DNA of 64,000 bases, from NCBI GenBank assembly GCA_024734555.1, contig JANPWX010000010.1, positions 2,793,140 to 2,857,139 on the forward strand. Reading direction: 5' to 3'. The position numbers and the translations under genes are program-made. Source of the stretch: Trochalopteron elliotii. Taxonomy: Eukaryota > Chordata > Aves > Passeriformes > Leiothrichidae. Positions within the stretch are counted from its first letter, which is position 1; every line of letters begins with the position of its first letter. Of the stretch, positions 1 through 13,404 are shown piece by piece. Below the pieces are notes generated by a model that was given only the letters and a program-made list of their open reading frames with translations, made no database searches and was not told the origin of the DNA.

Positions 1-94
1 AAATCTCTTACTTGTAATACAGTATCAATTAGAATTACAGGAGAAACATAATGCTGCAAATGTAAACTGCCTGCAGGATATTTAAGGTATCCTA

Positions 95-291
95 CACCTA
101 AAGAGGCTCCAAGAGAGCTGGAGAGCGACTTTGGACAAGTGTCTGGAGGAACAGGAAAAGGGGGAATGGCTTCTGACTGCAAGAGGGCAGGGTTAGATGG
201 AATACTGGGAGGAAGAAATTCCTCCTTGTATGGTCCTGGCCACAGGTTGCCCAGAGCAGCTGCAGCTGCCCCATCCCTGGACATGTTCAGT
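95..291 (+). mobile_element. CR1 LINE 3' fragment
   Basis: Matches the CR1 3' region (GGCTCCAAGAG, GGACTTTGGACAAG, CACAGGTTGCCCAGAG) but lacks the terminal repeats. Truncated at both ends. Confidence 0.75.
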
Positions 292-2040
292 ATCAGAGGG
301 TCCTATTGATGAGCTATTCAAGGATGAATCTGAGATAAATAACCCCTTAGTGATATGAAAGACCTGTGCAAAACTGAGTTTGTAGTCATCAGCTGAAAAA
401 AACCCAAGGAATGACATAAGAATTTGAAAGCTGATGTCCCTCAGGCTGTCCACCAGTGATCTTTGTCAGATCACCTGAACATGGACATCTCTCTACCTGC
501 AAGGTGGGTATAAATGAATGAAATCAATGGAAAAGAGGAGAAATCTAGGTTTTTATATGTTTTGTAAATAAGTATCTTCTCCTTCCACAATATCTTACAC
601 TGAACATTATACAGTAATTTCCTATAATATTTCATAATAGATCCTTGATCATTGTTCCTGTGGAAGCTTGAACATGTCTGCAGCACCTGTGCAACCTCCC
701 TAGGGATGTCTCCAGACAGCATAGAGGTATAGAGTGTGCGCAGCAATTGAGGTCATGGTGATTCCCCTCATTTCTCCTTCTGCATAGCACATGCATGCAG
801 TTTCTATGCCAAGGGTATAGCCCTGAACCTGGACACTGCCAGACTCTAGCACCCAGTAATATTTCTATGAGCTGGAATGTAGTGTTCTGCTGAAATCCGG
901 ACTAGGGACCAGGTTAAATCAAAACTGTTTGCAAGTGTTTTGAGACCTTAAAACAAAATACAGCCTCTATTTCAGTGCTTACAGCTCCCCTCATTAGAGC
1001 AACATGGGTATAAAAGTGGGGTACAGCAGTGCACCACCTTCACATCTTCACTCATCCCAGGCCATAATTACAACACAAGCCTCTGTTTCCTCCTATTTTG
1101 CATCATGTCCTAAGTCTGACATGAAAAGACCAATTTTACACAATCATCCAGTTTGACTTCCCACCCAATTTCCATATCAAATATCAGTGTGATATAGTTC
1201 AAAACCTGGTTACTAGATCCTAGCACTAACTCTTTGGAGCACCCTTTCTGCCCAAGAGGGTGTGACGAAGATGATGATATGTATGTCACCACTGATGGAC
1301 TGCTAGACATCATGACGCACTGGAAGAACAAAGATTGAGATAGGAAGGGCTGGACAGACGCACCTGGCTGCAACTCACAACCACAGTGTGTGGAGTTTAA
1401 AGAAACATCTTTCAGTTATTCATTGCCAGCTTTGGACATCTGCAAGATCTTTGTTCTAGAGGAAGCTGAGGGCTTCCCCAAACCTCATAACTCCAAGAGC
1501 TGGGCTTTGCAAACACTTACCAAAAATACTGCCAAGATTTCAGTGACTAGAAGTACCAGCAGAAACCCAACCAGAAAACCATTCTCTAAGGCAACAGATG
1601 TGCTTGAGTTTTCTGAGGGTTTCCAAATTTCAGAGCAGCCAGGGAGACAAATGCAACTGGTCATAAAAGAGAAATCTCTCTTGGGAGGATGAAAATCCTC
1701 CATGTACAGGGATCAGCATGCCATGCTAGTAGGCAGTAGTCCTAGAACAAACATAAAGAAGAATCTTGGGAAATGGGGCTGGGGAGAATCTCAAGAACAC
1801 ATTCAATTCATCCCATGCTCTGGGATTAGGATCAAGCAATGGATCTTTGTATCTCCTCTGAAGGTTGGCTGGCTTTCTGGAGATGCTACAGACAGTCAGT
1901 GGCTGAAACAACCTGTCCTATGTCATCCCAGAATTCACACTAGCGAAATGCTACAGACCCTCTCAGCCTTGTGGGTTACACACAGCCATGGGAGAATTTC
2001 TGAGACATCAGGAAATCACCTCTCCCCTTAAAGCAAGTAG
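292..2040. other. Intergenic, nothing recognised
   Basis: Unique-looking sequence. Open frames up to 109 codons at 1390-2031 lack protein-like features. Confidence 0.6.
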
Positions 2041-2180
2041 TGGCTGCCCCATCTCTGGAAGTGTTCAAGGCCAGGTTGAATGGGGCTTGGAGCAACCTGG
2101 TCTAGTGGAAGAGCCCATGGCATGAGGTGGAACTGGATGACCTTTAAGGTCCTTTTCTACCCAAACCATTCTGTGATCCT
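2041..2180 (+). mobile_element. CR1 LINE 3' end
   Basis: Last ~140 bp of CR1, from GGAAGTGTTCAAGGCCAGG to the CCATTCTGTGATCCTG terminus. Confidence 0.8.
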
Positions 2181-3511
2181 GCTCTGAGCTTTGTTCCAGT
2201 GCTGCTGTGTTGTCAGAAGCTTTTGCCCACCAAGGGAGGCTCAGTCACTGCAACTTTCAATGCCACCTTACCTTCTCTCTGATGATGATGCTGCCAAAAC
2301 CCATCCCTGTTCGCCAAAGGGAACACATGGTTTTTCTTGTGTCCTCCCTCCACTGGGATGCTTGCCAACACATCCCTCTCTGGGAATCTACTGTGTGAGT
2401 TGCCATAGCTGCTGAATGACACTGTGACAAAAACTGTGCTGCTTGGCTGAGACCCATGCCTTTGTCCCCTGGATGCACAGATAACCTGGCTGGGGGCTAT
2501 CACCCAGCCATGGCAAACCCAACCCAGGACTTCCATATCTTCATAGGATCTTGCTTGGGCAACTTTCAATCCCACCTTTTTTCCCTCATCTCACATCTCC
2601 TACACATCCATTTATGTCCAAATAACAAGAGCACAAAGCATGTTCAAAGTCCCGATCTGCAACCCAGCATGCTGGTGTCCACAAATCCAGCACACTGGAA
2701 TAATCAGACCTTGTTGGCTAATTCCCTCCCTAGTTTTAGGAACTTCACTGATACTCTGCTCTGATGCACTGGTAGAAAAGTGTGGCTCAGGCTGCAAAAG
2801 AGTTTGCAAGATACTCAGGGTCCTTTCAACTTCCTGCAGAGGCTCACAGTGATGGAACTACACAGTCAAAATGGATGTGAGAAGGGAGAGGCACTGCATG
2901 TGCAGTGAAATGGCATCCTGAAGGCATCTGCAGATTTTCCTTTAGAATCACATACAAGAAACTAACAAATAGCCCCACTGCTGCCTCAGCCTGGGAATAG
3001 GACCAGTCAGGGCTCACGTCCCTGCCTGTGTTTCCAGCCCATCATCATGTGATGCTCATTCCTTTCAGGCAAAGCTCCCTACACAAGACCAGATGCGCAG
3101 CCTCCTTCAAGGTGAAAGGCAAAGTGAAATTTGGGAGGAAGCTCAGCAATCATGTCTGAAGAATTTCCTTCTCCTGCTGGATACCCATGTCTGGATAACC
3201 TCTCCTTTTCCCATTCATCCAGCACAAAAACACTGTTAGCTTTCACAGGATGTTTATCTGCCCAACCTTGCAGACGCTGCATTAGAAAACAGACAGAGAT
3301 TTCTCACTGAAATACTTTGCAAGGTTACTGGTGCCTGACTACTGGTGCTTGGCTGCTGCTCTTTTATTCTTGTGTTTTAAAAGGGTTAAAGATGTGTGAT
3401 GCTGTGCAGGTGCTTTGCTGCTCAGAAAGGGGAAAAAACCAGAAGATAGTGGTCTTAAAAAAACTAGTGGCCTTCTGTAGTGAACCTATTTACTAATTAA
3501 CCAAATTAATT
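2181..3511. other. Intergenic, nothing recognised
   Basis: Overlapping short frames on both strands near 2190-2850, none recognisable. Confidence 0.6.
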
Positions 3512-3890
3512 AATCCCAGAATGTCTTGGAATGAGAAGGACCTTAAAAATCATCTTGTTCGGACCCCCTGCCACAGGCAGGGACACCTTCCACTAGACCA
3601 GGCTGCTCCAAGCCCTGTCCAACCTGACCCTGAACACTTCCAAGAACAGAGCAGTCACAGCTTCTCTGGGCAGCCTGTGCCAGGGCCTCACCACCCTCAC
3701 AGGGAAGAATTTCTTGCCAATATCTTATCTAAATTTCCTCTACTTCAGTTTGAACTCATTCCACCTTGTCTTGTCACTACTGTTCCTGATGAATAGTGCC
3801 CCTCTGGTTTCTTGTAGGCTCCTTCAGATACTGCAAGGTGCTGTGAGGTCTCCACATAACATTCTTTCTCCAGGTTGAATCACAGCTCCA
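3512..3890 (-). mobile_element. CR1 LINE 3' end
   Basis: Reverse CR1 3' end, including the GGGACACCTTCCACTAGACC and CCTGTGCCAGGGCCTCACC blocks. A diverged A-rich stretch follows it. Confidence 0.8.
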
Positions 3891-6432
3891 CCAAAAAACA
3901 AAACCAAACCCACCCATCCACACACAAAAAATCTAAAGAAAAACTTCAAACAATAAAAAAAAGTTGAAAAAAATTTAAAATTAATTCTTAAAAACGTAAA
4001 GTTTTATTTTTAAATTAACATTAAAAAACATTCATAATCTTTTAAAGAATAACAGCCTCCCCACCCTCTCATCACGAAAACCTCCTATTTTGTAGTGTTA
4101 ACAGCACAGTTTGCAGCCAACTCACCAAAGCAGCAGCAGTCTCTCCATACATACACTGTGTGTGTAAAGTGCTGCAGGGTCCCCTCAGCTGGAGGCACTT
4201 TTTGATCAAAAAGAAATGACTAATTGAAAGAACAGTTTGTGATATAATGAGCTATTAATCAAAATAAAGAAAAATAGAAAGCAAAATGTGCTTGCAATAG
4301 AACACCTGCAATGCTGGATTTGGGGAGGAGAAATGAGTTGGAGGCTAAAGGAGTAACTTGGTGAACAGCCCAGTTTTTGTGTATAGTATTTTAATAATAT
4401 ATAAAAGTAGATATACATAGATATAAACATAATATATAAAACATTACTATATAAAATATATTAATCCATTAAAATCATATATAATTACAAATAGTTATAT
4501 ATCCATCCAATGTCCTTTATATATATATAAAGGACATTCGAAGGATATCTAGAATACTGAATTATACATCAAGTGAAATAAAACTTCCATCCTATAAAAC
4601 TTCCCTGAAATGGTCCTTTCCCTCCTGGCTGGTGCTCACCATGGTGGCAGAAGAAGAGCATCCATGTTCTTGTCCCAATGGGGCAAGGCTTAGCCAAAGA
4701 CACCATATGAATATATATATATAAATACACTCAGAGCAAAGAACAGTGAGACTGATGCAAAATTGAGTGCAGAAATACTTAGAAAGCTTGTTTAGCTGGT
4801 AGAAGACAGGAGAAGGAAAGGTCATGCTCTAAATGTGAGAAGAGACAGATTTATAACAGCTCTTAGTGATTTATTTGAAAAAGAAAGGATGGATAATCTA
4901 AATTAGTTGATCTCTCTCCTCTTTATTTACACTTTGTGTTACAGTGGTGGCTTGAAGTCACCAAGTAAAAGTGGGACGTGCCCTACAGCATCAGCTCCTG
5001 CATCCCAAAGAAGCTGGTGGTCTCACCAGACACAGAAGTGTGTGGAAGTGGAGGAGGAGAGATGTTTGACATGTCCTTTGACACGATAACTCACTTAACA
5101 GACAAAAGAAATGTGAAAATTTATTTAATTTCATCAAAACATTTTATCCAGGGCCATGTGGGAAAAGATTAATTAATCCAGTGAACATTAATATCAGCAG
5201 AATGGGAAACCAGGCAAAGGAAATGACAATGATGAGTGTTGGAAGCAGCCTGGATGCTGTTGGATGCAGCCTGGAAGGTGGTTAGCAGTGTTTAACATTT
5301 TTAAGGTTGACTTTGGCACTGAAAAAGTAGGGCAACGTTGATGACACCTCCTAATGACACATTGTAATTGGGAACACCAATGTATAGGAGGATCATGAAA
5401 TTAGAGGAAGGAGGGGATTGACCTTGACTGCCATGTTCAAAATGGAATGAAAATTAGTAGTTAATTCTAGGCTTGGTACTGATCACCAGATTTTTTTTGG
5501 TATGAGATGTAACTGCCTAAGAAGGAGAAGGATGGATAACAGTATGGACATCTCTGTTATCAAAGAGTAAATGAGGAATTCATAACGAATCCATGATGCC
5601 CACAAACATGACTCATGAGTCTTCAGTAGAAATGGGGACCCCATCTCCAAAGAGCAATAGTCTCCATCTCTTTTTAAGAAACAGAGATTTCATCTAGAAA
5701 GAGCTAGAGAAACAAGAAGGAAGTAAAAATTTTTACTTCCTAGCTACTTGGAGACACTGAGCAGTAATATTTGGACAGGAAAAAGTCACTAAGTATGCCA
5801 ATAAAACAGAAAAAATATAATAAACCAAATAAGACAGCAACCTGTCCATTGACCTAGACTGGAAATGAGTTGCAAATCATTAGAGACTGAGGTCTTGGCA
5901 CAGCCCTCCTGCTGGCATAATGCAACTAAAAATTCTGTATTTCTGAGACAGAGCCTTGGGTGTTACTCATAAAGACTAAATAAACCAGATAATTGGACTT
6001 CAAGGTTCATAGGGTCTCATCCAGCTCCATGTGCCTAAAGGTCTCTCTGAGGTGACCCAGCTAAGCCAGAGCAGAAGAATAGTTGCTCAAGCATGTTGAC
6101 TCCATTGACTTCCATCACCTGAGTGCCACCTCCACCTCTTCCTCCTGCTCTACCATATCCTAAGGCATGCGCAGACCAGCTGCAGTTTGCACACAGTCAA
6201 AGCAGCAAAATTCAGTCTTACCTACACTGCTGAGCAGCTCCCCATTGGCTTTTGGGGCTGGATGTTGTCCACCTTAAACTGATTGCAGAGAATACATTGC
6301 CACATACTCCAACTTGGAGCTACCTTCTTGCAAGTGTCCCCAACTTGCAAGATGGAGTGGAGACACCACCAGTCTTTCTCAGATGATGGACTACATCCAG
6401 AGGAGATCAAGAGTGTGGTAGAATAGCTCTCT
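3891..6432. other. Intergenic, AT-rich
   Basis: A-rich tract near 3900-4050, the palindrome at 4509 and otherwise unique AT-rich sequence. No gene seen. Confidence 0.6.
4509..4538. repeat. 30-bp perfect palindrome with AT core
   Basis: AATGTCCTTTATATA and its exact reverse complement join without a spacer. The symmetry extends to 4499-4548 with two mismatched pairs (ATATCC at 4499-4504 against GGATAT at 4543-4548). It lies in an AT-rich stretch (about 4376-4570). Confidence 0.95.
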
Positions 6433-6439
6433 GCCTGCG

Positions 6440-7507
6440 TGTTGTGGTTTGACACTGGCCAAATGCCAGGCACCCACAACAGATGCTCACCACCCTCCCC
6501 CGCTACAACTGGGCAGAGGAGAGAAAAAAAAATTAAACAAAGGGTTCATGAGTTGAGATAAGGACTGGGAGAAAACACTCCAAGGGCAAAACAGGCTCAA
6601 CTTAAGACGTACAAAGTGAATTTATTACAACAAAGCCAGAGGAGGATAATGAGAAGTAAAATAAGCCCTTAAAAATACCTTGTTTTCCCCCCAGGCCCTT
6701 CCTCCTTCCTGCTGCCAGTGCAGGGGAGACAGAGCATGGGGGTTTTGGTCAGTTCATCAGCTGAGATCTTCCACTGCTCAGGGAGAGAAATCCTTCCCTT
6801 GCTACGCCATGGGGTCCCTGCCCACAGGATAGTTTTCTGCGAACTTCTACAGTGTGGTTCCAATCTCATGAGCAGCATTCCTCCCAAAATGGCTGCAATG
6901 TGAGTCCCTCCCACAGACAAACATTCCTCACAAAACTGCTGCAGCATGGGTCACTCTTCCACAGGTGCAGCCCCTCCAAGGACAGGCTGGTCCAGCCTGG
7001 AAGCAGGACCTCCTCCTCTCCACGAGACCCCCACTAGATCACAGCCGCCTCCAGGGCATCCACTTGCTCTGGCATGGGCACCTCCCTCACTTGGCCTGCA
7101 AGTGGATCTCTGCATCCCCCGTGGATCCCCATGGCTGCAGAGGCACAGCTACTTCACCATGGTGATCACCATGGCCTGCAGAGCAATCTTGGTTCTGGCA
7201 CCTGGAGCACCTCCTCCCTCCCCCACTGACCTTGGTGTCTCCATGTCATTTCCCTCATGTGCTCTCACCTCCTCCCCTTCTCTGGCTACAAAAAATCCAT
7301 GCCCCACTTTGTTTTGATTTTCTTCTTACATATGTTATCACAGAGGCATTACCAACATCTCTAACTGGCCCAGGCTTGGCCAGCAGCATATTCGCTTTCA
7401 GACCCATTAGGGCTTGGCTCTGCCAGACATGGTGGCTAGCAGCTTCTCACAGAAGCCACCTCTGTGGCCCCCCACTACCAAAAACCAGGTCATGCAAAAC
7501 CAACACA
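6440..7507 (-). mobile_element. Solo LTR of an avian endogenous retrovirus
   Basis: The 1068-bp unit is bounded by TG and CA. Read on the minus strand it starts TGTGTTGGTTTTGCATGACC and ends ACCACAACA, a pattern I recognise from a widespread bird LTR family whose name I do not assert. It has a minus-strand AATAAA (plus 6621-6626) and a TATA-like stretch near 7325-7340. GCCTGC flanks it at 6433-6438 and 7508-7513, a 6-bp target duplication with one unmatched base (6439). The middle (about 6830-7160) is built of degenerate ~40-bp units. No gag, pol or env is present, so it is a recombined solo LTR. Frames across it, such as 6946-7317, are not genes. Confidence 0.85.
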
Positions 7508-8149
7508 GCCTGCATAATCCATCTCCATGCCCTGTGTCTTAGTGAACACCAGGGCCATTAGTCATTAGTTACTCATACAACCTGTCCCTGTGGTACCAGC
7601 AGACATTGTGTCTCCTCTTGCTACTAAAGGCACTTATCAAGTGACCCCTGAGACAGAGCTCAGCCTTTGCCAAAGCTGCCAAACACCTCTCCCAACACCC
7701 TTTTCTGGATGGAAGAAAATATTCTGCCTCTTCCTTTCCACCTGAGAAAACTGGATCCATCTGCCTACATGGTTACATTAATAAACACTCTCATAGCTGA
7801 AACAACAAGGACTTGGAGAATGGTATCCACCCAGGAATGTTCCCTGGCAGTGGAGTCTGAGACAGCTCTCACTCATGCTATTAAACCTGTTTAAACTCTA
7901 AAACCAAGGTGGTTACATCCAAACTGCTTGTAGGGATAATTTCTTGGCTTGGGAGTGGGTGCTACCAAACTCAATGTGAGAAGATGGCTAGGGACAGTTC
8001 CAAGAACTGAAGTGTACATGATGTTTCCACACCCAGGAACATGTTCTGGGAGTTTTTAATTTACTAGTATAGACATAGATCTGATCACAAATTTCAGAAG
8101 GAAAATTTCAGAAGGAAAATTTCCCGTCTTACAGCATAAGCAGTGTTAT

Positions 8150-8660
8150 TAGCATTCTCACCAAGATAGGAGATGTCCTCCACTGGAGATTTTCAAGAAT
8201 CGGTTCGATAAAATCACAGAAATGTTGCAGTGCATGATGAGGGAGATGTTGCGGTGCATGATTAAGGTTTTTCAAAGTTGTATATGTATTTTGTTTATTT
8301 GTTTGTATTGGTATATCCCTTCCAAACCGCCCCCCCCCCCCATTCCCAATTCCCTGTGGTATCACCCCGGAGGGAGCACCTTGCCAATCACCCTGATGTA
8401 CCTGAGAGAAGATGTTCTCCCATTTGACCAGGTGCTCAAACACCCACCTTTCCCATTGTTGTGTTAAGCACCTCTGTCTTGAACCACCCCTTTGCTTCCC
8501 CCGCACTGGCCCAAAGCTCTGCCCTGCTCAGGGGACGCCCTGAGTATTTAGGGAGAGCTCTGAGGCCCAAAACTGGCCCTAGCACGTGGGAATCCATGGA
8601 ATAAAACCTCATCAACCCATGCCTAGGGTCCGCTCTTTCTTCCAAGCCTCAGACCACGCT
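8150..8660 (+). mobile_element. Possible degraded LTR (edges uncertain)
   Basis: A C-run (about 8329-8341), a GC-rich stretch, AGTATTTAGG near 8542 and AATAAAACC near 8601, then a pyrimidine-rich tail, look like the TATA, R and U5 order of an LTR. No edges or partner copy were found. Confidence 0.3.
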
Positions 8661-8740
8661 ACAGCTTGAGATTGAAACCCACCAAACCTTCCTTTTATGC
8701 TGGTAACTACTGCTGGCTGGTAAGCAGCTCAGAAACCAGC

Positions 8741-9145
8741 ACACAGAAACACAGAATGGCTTGGGTTGGAAGGGACCTTAAAGCTCATCTTATTCCACTT
8801 GCCTGCCATTGGCAGGGGACCCTCTCCAGTAGACCAGGTTGCTCAAGCGCCATCCAACCTGGCCTCGAACCCTTCCAGGGATGAGGCAACCACAGCTTCT
8901 CTGGGTAACCTGTGCCAGGGCCTCACCACCCTCACAGCCAAGAACTCCTCCCTGATATCCCTTCTAACCCTGCCCTCTCACAGTGGGAAGCCATTCCCCC
9001 TTGTTCTGCTCCTCCAGACCCTTGCTCAAAGTCCCTCTCTGGCTCTTGGAGCCCCTTTAGGCACTGACAGGGGCTCTAAGGTCTCCCCAGAACCTTCTCT
9101 TGTCCAGTCTGAACACCCTCAGCTCTCCCAGCCTGTCTTCAGAAC
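8741..9145 (-). mobile_element. CR1 LINE 3' end
   Basis: Reverse CR1 copy from the terminal ACACAGAATGGCTTGGGTTGG to CTCAGCTCTCCCAGCCTGTC. Fairly well preserved. Confidence 0.85.
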
Positions 9146-12100
9146 AAGGAAGAGCAGGAATTTCCTGCCCTTTTGTGTCTTGGTCCAGCCTTCCTGTGTG
9201 AACATCCTTCCCTAAATTATCTCTGCTGTATCTCTGAAAACCAGGCAGCAAGTCTCCAGTGCTGACTCATTCATCGCTATAGCTACTACAAATTCTCATT
9301 TGCTCCACATCTTTAGTACCTCCAGGATTTGAGATGAATGACAGAACATTAGCAACAGGCAATTCATTAATACTAGCAGCAGTCCAAAATTTTCCACTGA
9401 AGTCTTTATTGTCTTGTTTCCTCTGCTAAGAAAGGAAGTTGGTAGGAGGGAAAAAATAATTGGTTTGGTAAAAAAAAAAATTAAAATCTGGTTTTACAGT
9501 ATTACTTCTCGGGGGAAACTAATTTTCTTAGTACTCATTTTGATACCTTACAAAGGGGGCAAATGGTTCCTTTACCTTTTGTATTTTTTTTTTCTTTAGG
9601 GAATTAAGGTAACAAAACAAGCAGAATGCAAGATAAAGAAGAAGGGGAAAAAAAAAACCCAAGAAACACATAATTCTGTCATTTTTCCATAATATCCAAA
9701 TAAAAATGGAAAGCATTCATTCATTCCTTCTTTTATTTTTGCCAAATGTGCTTTTATTTGTTTCACATCCACCAGCAATACCACTGTGTGCACATTTTGT
9801 TGCTTGTTCTCTCTGGTCCCAAACCCCCAGGGTCAAGTCCAGCCCACTCCATCCTTTGGTGCATCAGGGAGAAATGCTCTGTCCATCCCATCCAGAAGTT
9901 CAGAAGGAGAAATCTCCTCACCCAATACAGATAAAGCCCTCACAGAATTGAACAAGAAACAACTTCATCCATCACCAGTGGCTTTCCAAGGGGCTGGTCA
10001 CTGACCTGACTGAAGGATACCCTGCTCCTTGGCTCCTCAGGGTCCACAGGCCACCCTGAGAAGCAGGAGCAAAGAGAAGAGGGATGGAGTGAAGGACATG
10101 TAACCTGCCTTGGTTACCTGTAAATTTGGGCAGCTCATAGGCTGGAGAAGGAAACTGAAGCAAGAAGCCCCTCAGTGCTGGAACCTTGCTTGACCACAGC
10201 ACACCCAGTGAGAGCAGTGGGAATAAGTACATAAATAAATCCCACATATAACTGAATAGTTAATAAAATATTGTTAATAAATATATAAATATAAAAATAT
10301 AAATAATGTGAATACCATGAATAAGATAAAGAAATACTAGAAATATTGGAAATAAATCCTATTTATTCTGTAGGATCCCTGGACACAGGCAGTCTCCGGC
10401 AGACATCCACAGTCTTGCCACTCTGGCCTCATCAACAGCATCTGGCTCAAATGCTAATACAAACAAATCACTCGATTCCTTCTGGCTGGGAGGAACCTCC
10501 ATCTTCCACGGACATCACTACCAGGCACCACCTCTGCTCTATACCTCTGGGTGGACCTGGGAGGAGGTCACAGCCACATGGTCTCCATGATATTCATCCA
10601 TCTAGGTACACAGAGGTTAAAAAAGAGAATTCTTCCCTTTAGTGTGGACTTCCCCCATGACCTTGGGCTCATCGTTTACTCTATCCCATGCTCTCATGTA
10701 TTCCTCACAAGGCAATAATACCCAGTAGTATTATTACCCAGTGGGACAGAGCAAGCTTAAAAACTACTGCTGGTCTGCTCTTTGGTTTCATCAAGGAATT
10801 GTTTCCCAGCCTGGGAAACACTGATTTGCAGCAGGGACAGAGGACTGTGGGAAGCCTTCATGCATGCACAAGGAACAAAAGCCCCATGTGAGCCATCCTT
10901 GCTCCTCTCTAGCCAAGAGGTCATTAGGAGGTAATTTCTGGCTGCTGGGTGGCCCATAAGGTTGCCCCAATAGTCTGTAAGACTCCATCCTTGGAGATGC
11001 TCAATACTCACCCAGCATGTCAGCAGCCAGGTTCTTGGCAGTAATTAGGATTTGAAGAATTTGGTTTTTAAAAAGAATCCAAACAATAAACAACACTTAG
11101 AAGATGCCTAATTTGAACAGAAAATGAGAACAATTAGCCAAAACATCACTTATGCATTAATGAAGAGGCGCTTATATTCTATAGCTGAGCATCAGAGCAA
11201 ACACTTCTGCAATACATGGCAAGGAAGAAAAACATGAAAGTGGGAGAATACTTTCTCAAGTGGAAAGAGAAGCCCTAAGAATATTGTGAAAGCCAACAAG
11301 CAACACAAAGAAAGCTGAATCTTTCTAGTTCTTCTTAGATTTAACATTCCTGCTGATCCAACCTCTTTCCTTGGGGAGGAATCCTAGCCCAGTGCCTTAG
11401 GAATTTGCTAGCACAGATTGGAGGGATAGGAAGGTGAACAATCTGCATTTAAATACACAAATAAGTCTAATTATCCTTTGTAGCAGCGGATGAGAAGCAA
11501 CACATCAGCTCTCCAGTTCCAGGAGAGCTTTCTGCTTTAGCCCTGCTATCTCCAGCACAAGCCCAGACCTTGCAAAGTGAGCAGACAAAAAGCTGAGTCT
11601 CAGTTCATAGCAGGTTTAAGGGCTGTGTCACTCCTAGAGACCCCTTTCCCAACCCTTGCAAAACAGAGCCCCCAAAAATCCTTGGCCATTTTCTTATGTC
11701 TCAGCCAAGCACCACCATCACATCTGGGTGCACCAGAGCCTCCAGCATTACCCAGTGAGAGTTAGAGCTGATGCCAAATGACAGCAAAAATCAGTATCTC
11801 ACTGCTTGAACTGTTTCCTACTTAGGGAGGGCGGAAAGCAGATTTGCTGTGCCACCAGTGGGACACAGGAGTCAAGTCCCACCTTCATCTTAAATCTGTG
11901 TGAATGTACTACCTGTTTGATGGCCAAGTGTCACCTCTAATCTCTCCAAGAAGGAAAATAAATCATTCAAAGGCATAAACACTTCAACATTCACACAGCT
12001 ACAGGGAAAAGCAAAAAGGCTGCAATCACACTTTTGTCACAACAGCCCTAGCTTTGCTCTATGCCACTTCCACCCTGGTCTCAGCAGTGGTGTGTTCTGC

Positions 12101-13026
12101 CAAAGAAAGCACTGGAAAACAGCTGCAGTAAACCCTCCTTGCAAACGTACATGCAGGACAACCACCCCACCACTTTTGTTTTTTTGCATTCCCAACACAC
12201 TGAATGCCTTGATCCGGAGAGAAAAAACAACAGCAGCTTGCTGCAAGGAGTTTCACACTCTGAATCCCAAACAAGGTCTACTGCTGAGGTGAAATAAGGG
12301 CATCCATTTCTAGTTGGCTAGGGCAGTGGTGGGGGGGACAGAAGGATGTCTCATGCCCTGCTGTGCTGCATTAAAACATGGCAGCATCTGAAGGCTGCCC
12401 CACCCAAGCGGCCTAGGATGCATGTCTCTCATCCTGGCTTATCACCAGGATGCTTTGTCTTGAGCGTGGGCCAGCCTGGGATGCTTCCTGGGACACTCCT
12501 GCGTGTGGGGCACCCCATTCGTGCATGGGCCCCCTGGGATGTGGTCAGGTTGCTGGTCCTTTGGGTTGGCTGCAGCATGACAGCCAGGGATGTGTTTGGA
12601 AAGGACCAGAGGCGACTTGCACATCCCACGGAGGTGACCCCAAACATTACCCCTATGGAAATCCAAGGTGGTGGGTGTCTCTGAATTTTGGAATGCAGTG
12701 GAGGGGCAGGGGGGGGACGACGGACACAAAGACACTCAAACCTGCTGTCAAGCTCGCCGACAAAAAGTGTCCATATATTTACTACCTGCACAATACCTAC
12801 TACCCCATCATCGATTCTCAGAGAGATGGGGAATTTAAGAACACCCCCCGGGCAGGAAATCTGCAAGCCCTCCTGGAATGTTTCACAGCCTCATTCCCAG
12901 GGTGGGATGCTCCTCCGGGGTAGCGCACAGGGGGACTGGATGAAAGCTGGCGAGGGGCCGGCAGGCTGGGGATCTAGATGGATGGGGGGGACGGGGATAT
13001 GTCTTCTCACCTGTAAGACGAACTGA
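9146..13026. other. Intergenic, nothing recognised apart from an AT-rich stretch
   Basis: Mostly unique. Sequence from about 12300 to the gap is more GC-rich and has overlapping frames on both strands (for example 12429-12866 minus, 12450-12923 plus), none recognised. Confidence 0.55.
10240..10370. repeat. AT-rich low-complexity stretch
   Basis: Repeated AATAAATA and TATAAATA words with very few G or C. No further structure is seen. Confidence 0.8.
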
Positions 13027-13404
13027 NNNNNNNNNNNNNNNNNNNNNNNNNNNNNNNNNNNNNNNNNNNNNNNNNNNNNNNNNNNNNNNNNNNNNNNNNN
13101 NNNNNNNNNNNNNNNNNNNNNNNNNNNNNNNNNNNNNNNNNNNNNNNNNNNNNNNNNNNNNNNNNNNNNNNNNNNNNNNNNNNNNNNNNNNNNNNNNNNN
13201 NNNNNNNNNNNNNNNNNNNNNNNNNNNNNNNNNNNNNNNNNNNNNNNNNNNNNNNNNNNNNNNNNNNNNNNNNNNNNNNNNNNNNNNNNNNNNNNNNNNN
13301 NNNNNNNNNNNNNNNNNNNNNNNNNNNNNNNNNNNNNNNNNNNNNNNNNNNNNNNNNNNNNNNNNNNNNNNNNNNNNNNNNNNNNNNNNNNNNNNNNNNN
13401 NNNN
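13027..13404. other. Assembly gap (378 N)
   Basis: A run of N. It directly precedes a long CA/TG-rich tract, so the gap probably sits in the same hard-to-assemble repeat. Confidence 0.99.

Noticed and set aside
6946..7561. Pro/Ser/His-rich frames of 109-123 codons
   Set aside because: They lie inside the LTR at 6440-7507, a class of repeat often mis-annotated as protein.
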